A stretch of DNA of 64,000 bases from Microvelia longipes (Eukaryota; Arthropoda; Insecta; Hemiptera; Veliidae), in contig JACMZG010001913.1 in NCBI GenBank assembly GCA_018340805.1, forward strand, positions 3,063,640 through 3,127,639. The letters are read 5' to 3'. Shown one piece after another: positions 63,150 to 64,000 of this stretch. The position numbers and the translations under genes are program-made. Every line of letters begins with the position of its first letter. Position 1 is the stretch's first letter. The notes beneath the pieces were generated by a model, which saw only the letters and a list, made by a program, of their open reading frames with translations, searched no databases and had not been told where the DNA came from.

Positions 63150-63595
63150 CCTTTTCTCTGTCTGAGAAATGTTATTTATTCTATATAACATTCTCTTAGT
63201 CTGAGAAATGTTATTTGTTTTATATAACATTCTCTTGGTCTGAGAAATGTTATATGTTCTATATAACATTCTCTTAGTCTGAGAAATGTTATTTTGTTCT
63301 ATATAAACATTTCTCTTAGTCTGAGAAATGTTATTTGGTTCTACTATGAACATTCTCTTAGTCTGAGAAATGTTATTTGTTCTATATAACTTCCTCTTAG
63401 TCTGAGAAATGTTATTTGTTCTATATAACTTCCTCTTAGTCTGAGAAATGTTATTTGTTCTATATAATATTCTCTTAGTCTGAGAAATGTTATTTGTTCT
63501 ATATAACTTCCTCTTAGTCTCAGAAATGTTATTTGTTCTATATAACATTCTCTCAGTCTCAGAAATGTTATTTATAATTTTTGAGCCTGTCATTT
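63150..63595. repeat. Minisatellite, ~39-bp unit, ~10 copies
   Basis: Unit TTCTCTTAGTCTGAGAAATG then TTATTTGTTCTATATAACA, with single-base length variants. A minus-strand frame of repeated NNISQTKR-like peptide is an artefact of the 39-base length. Confidence 0.93.
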
Positions 63596-63659
63596 CCTAA
63601 AAGGTAATATTTATAAGCTTCTCTGTCTATGTCCTTATATTTCAAATTTATAACATTTT

Positions 63660-64000
63660 CTCGGGCTTTTCCTGAGAGATATAATTATAACCTTCTCTCT
63701 GTCTAAGAAACGTTGTTTGTAACCTTCTCTCTGTCTAAGGAAACGTTATTTGTAACCTTCTTTCCGTCTAAGAAACGTTATTTGTAACCTTCTCTCTGTC
63801 TAAGAAACATTATTTATAACCTTCTCTTTGTCTAAGAAACGTTATTTGTAACCTTCTCTCAGTCTAAGAAACGGTATTTATAACCTTCTCTCTGTCTAAG
63901 AAACGTTATTTGTAACCTTCTCTCAGTCTAAGATACGGTATTTGTAACCTTCTCCCTGTCTAAGAAACGTTATTTGTAACCTTCTTTCCGTCTAAGAAAC
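63660..64000. repeat. Minisatellite, ~32-bp unit, continuing past the window
   Basis: Unit CTTCTCTCTGTCTAAGAAAC then GTTATTTGTAAC, about 11 copies, related to the array at 63150 by a shared TCTNNGTCTNAGAAA core. It runs off the right edge. Confidence 0.93.

Noticed and set aside
63144..63593. 149-codon minus-strand frame of NNISQTKR-like repeats
   Set aside because: By-product of the 39-bp minisatellite; no start context, splice sites or non-repeat domain.

Overview
This is a eukaryotic, AT-rich window with small spliced exons in long introns. It most likely comes from an insect or close arthropod. The basis is insect-like versions of Arf1, Snr1 (SNF5) and Ubr3, plus a secreted protein that looks like the arthropod DUF4803 family. 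A hemipteran or other large-genome insect fits, but the order cannot be fixed from sequence alone. There is no operon structure, tRNA array, rRNA or CRISPR. A 10-base N gap lies at 26491-26500.

Layout. (1) 176-10375, minus strand: a complete Arf1 small GTPase gene with four coding exons (182 aa) and a probable non-coding first exon near 10.3 kb. (2) 12731-13840, plus strand: Snr1/SMARCB1, the SNF5 subunit of SWI/SNF, in one uninterrupted 369-codon exon. Its stop codon lies inside a consensus splice donor, and a matching acceptor sits at 15149. (3) 23033 to beyond the right edge, plus strand: the first ten coding exons (587 codons) of Ubr3, an N-recognin-like E3 ligase with its UBR zinc box. 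The remaining two-thirds, including the RING part, is not in the window. (4) 50727-58658, minus strand: a complete eight-exon gene for a 633-aa secreted, cysteine-rich DUF4803-like protein. It apparently sits inside the large Ubr3 intron that starts at 44388. These four genes do not form a pathway; they are neighbours covering vesicle traffic, chromatin, protein turnover and an extracellular protein.

Most of the remaining sequence is mobile-element debris, some of it dated by nesting and target-site duplications (TSDs). The families are: a tRNA-derived SINE with tandem 3' hairpins, a GNRA-type loop and an (ATT)n tail; a second tRNA-derived SINE; a hAT-like MITE (CATAGAG ends, 8-bp TSD) in five copies; a TA-target MITE (TAATACGACACACG ends) in two long copies; several foldback elements with arms of hundreds of bases; LINE and Penelope-like reverse-transcriptase relics; a possible Crypton-like fragment; and many minisatellites. 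One of these is a 60-bp satellite built from a tRNA D-arm.

The points most worth a second look are: the Snr1 stop/splice-donor overlap; a SINE abutting the Ubr3 exon 9 acceptor; the nested gene pair; the tRNA-derived satellite; the covarying SINE hairpin; and four long hairpin-forming repeats in Ubr3 introns that could give dsRNA.
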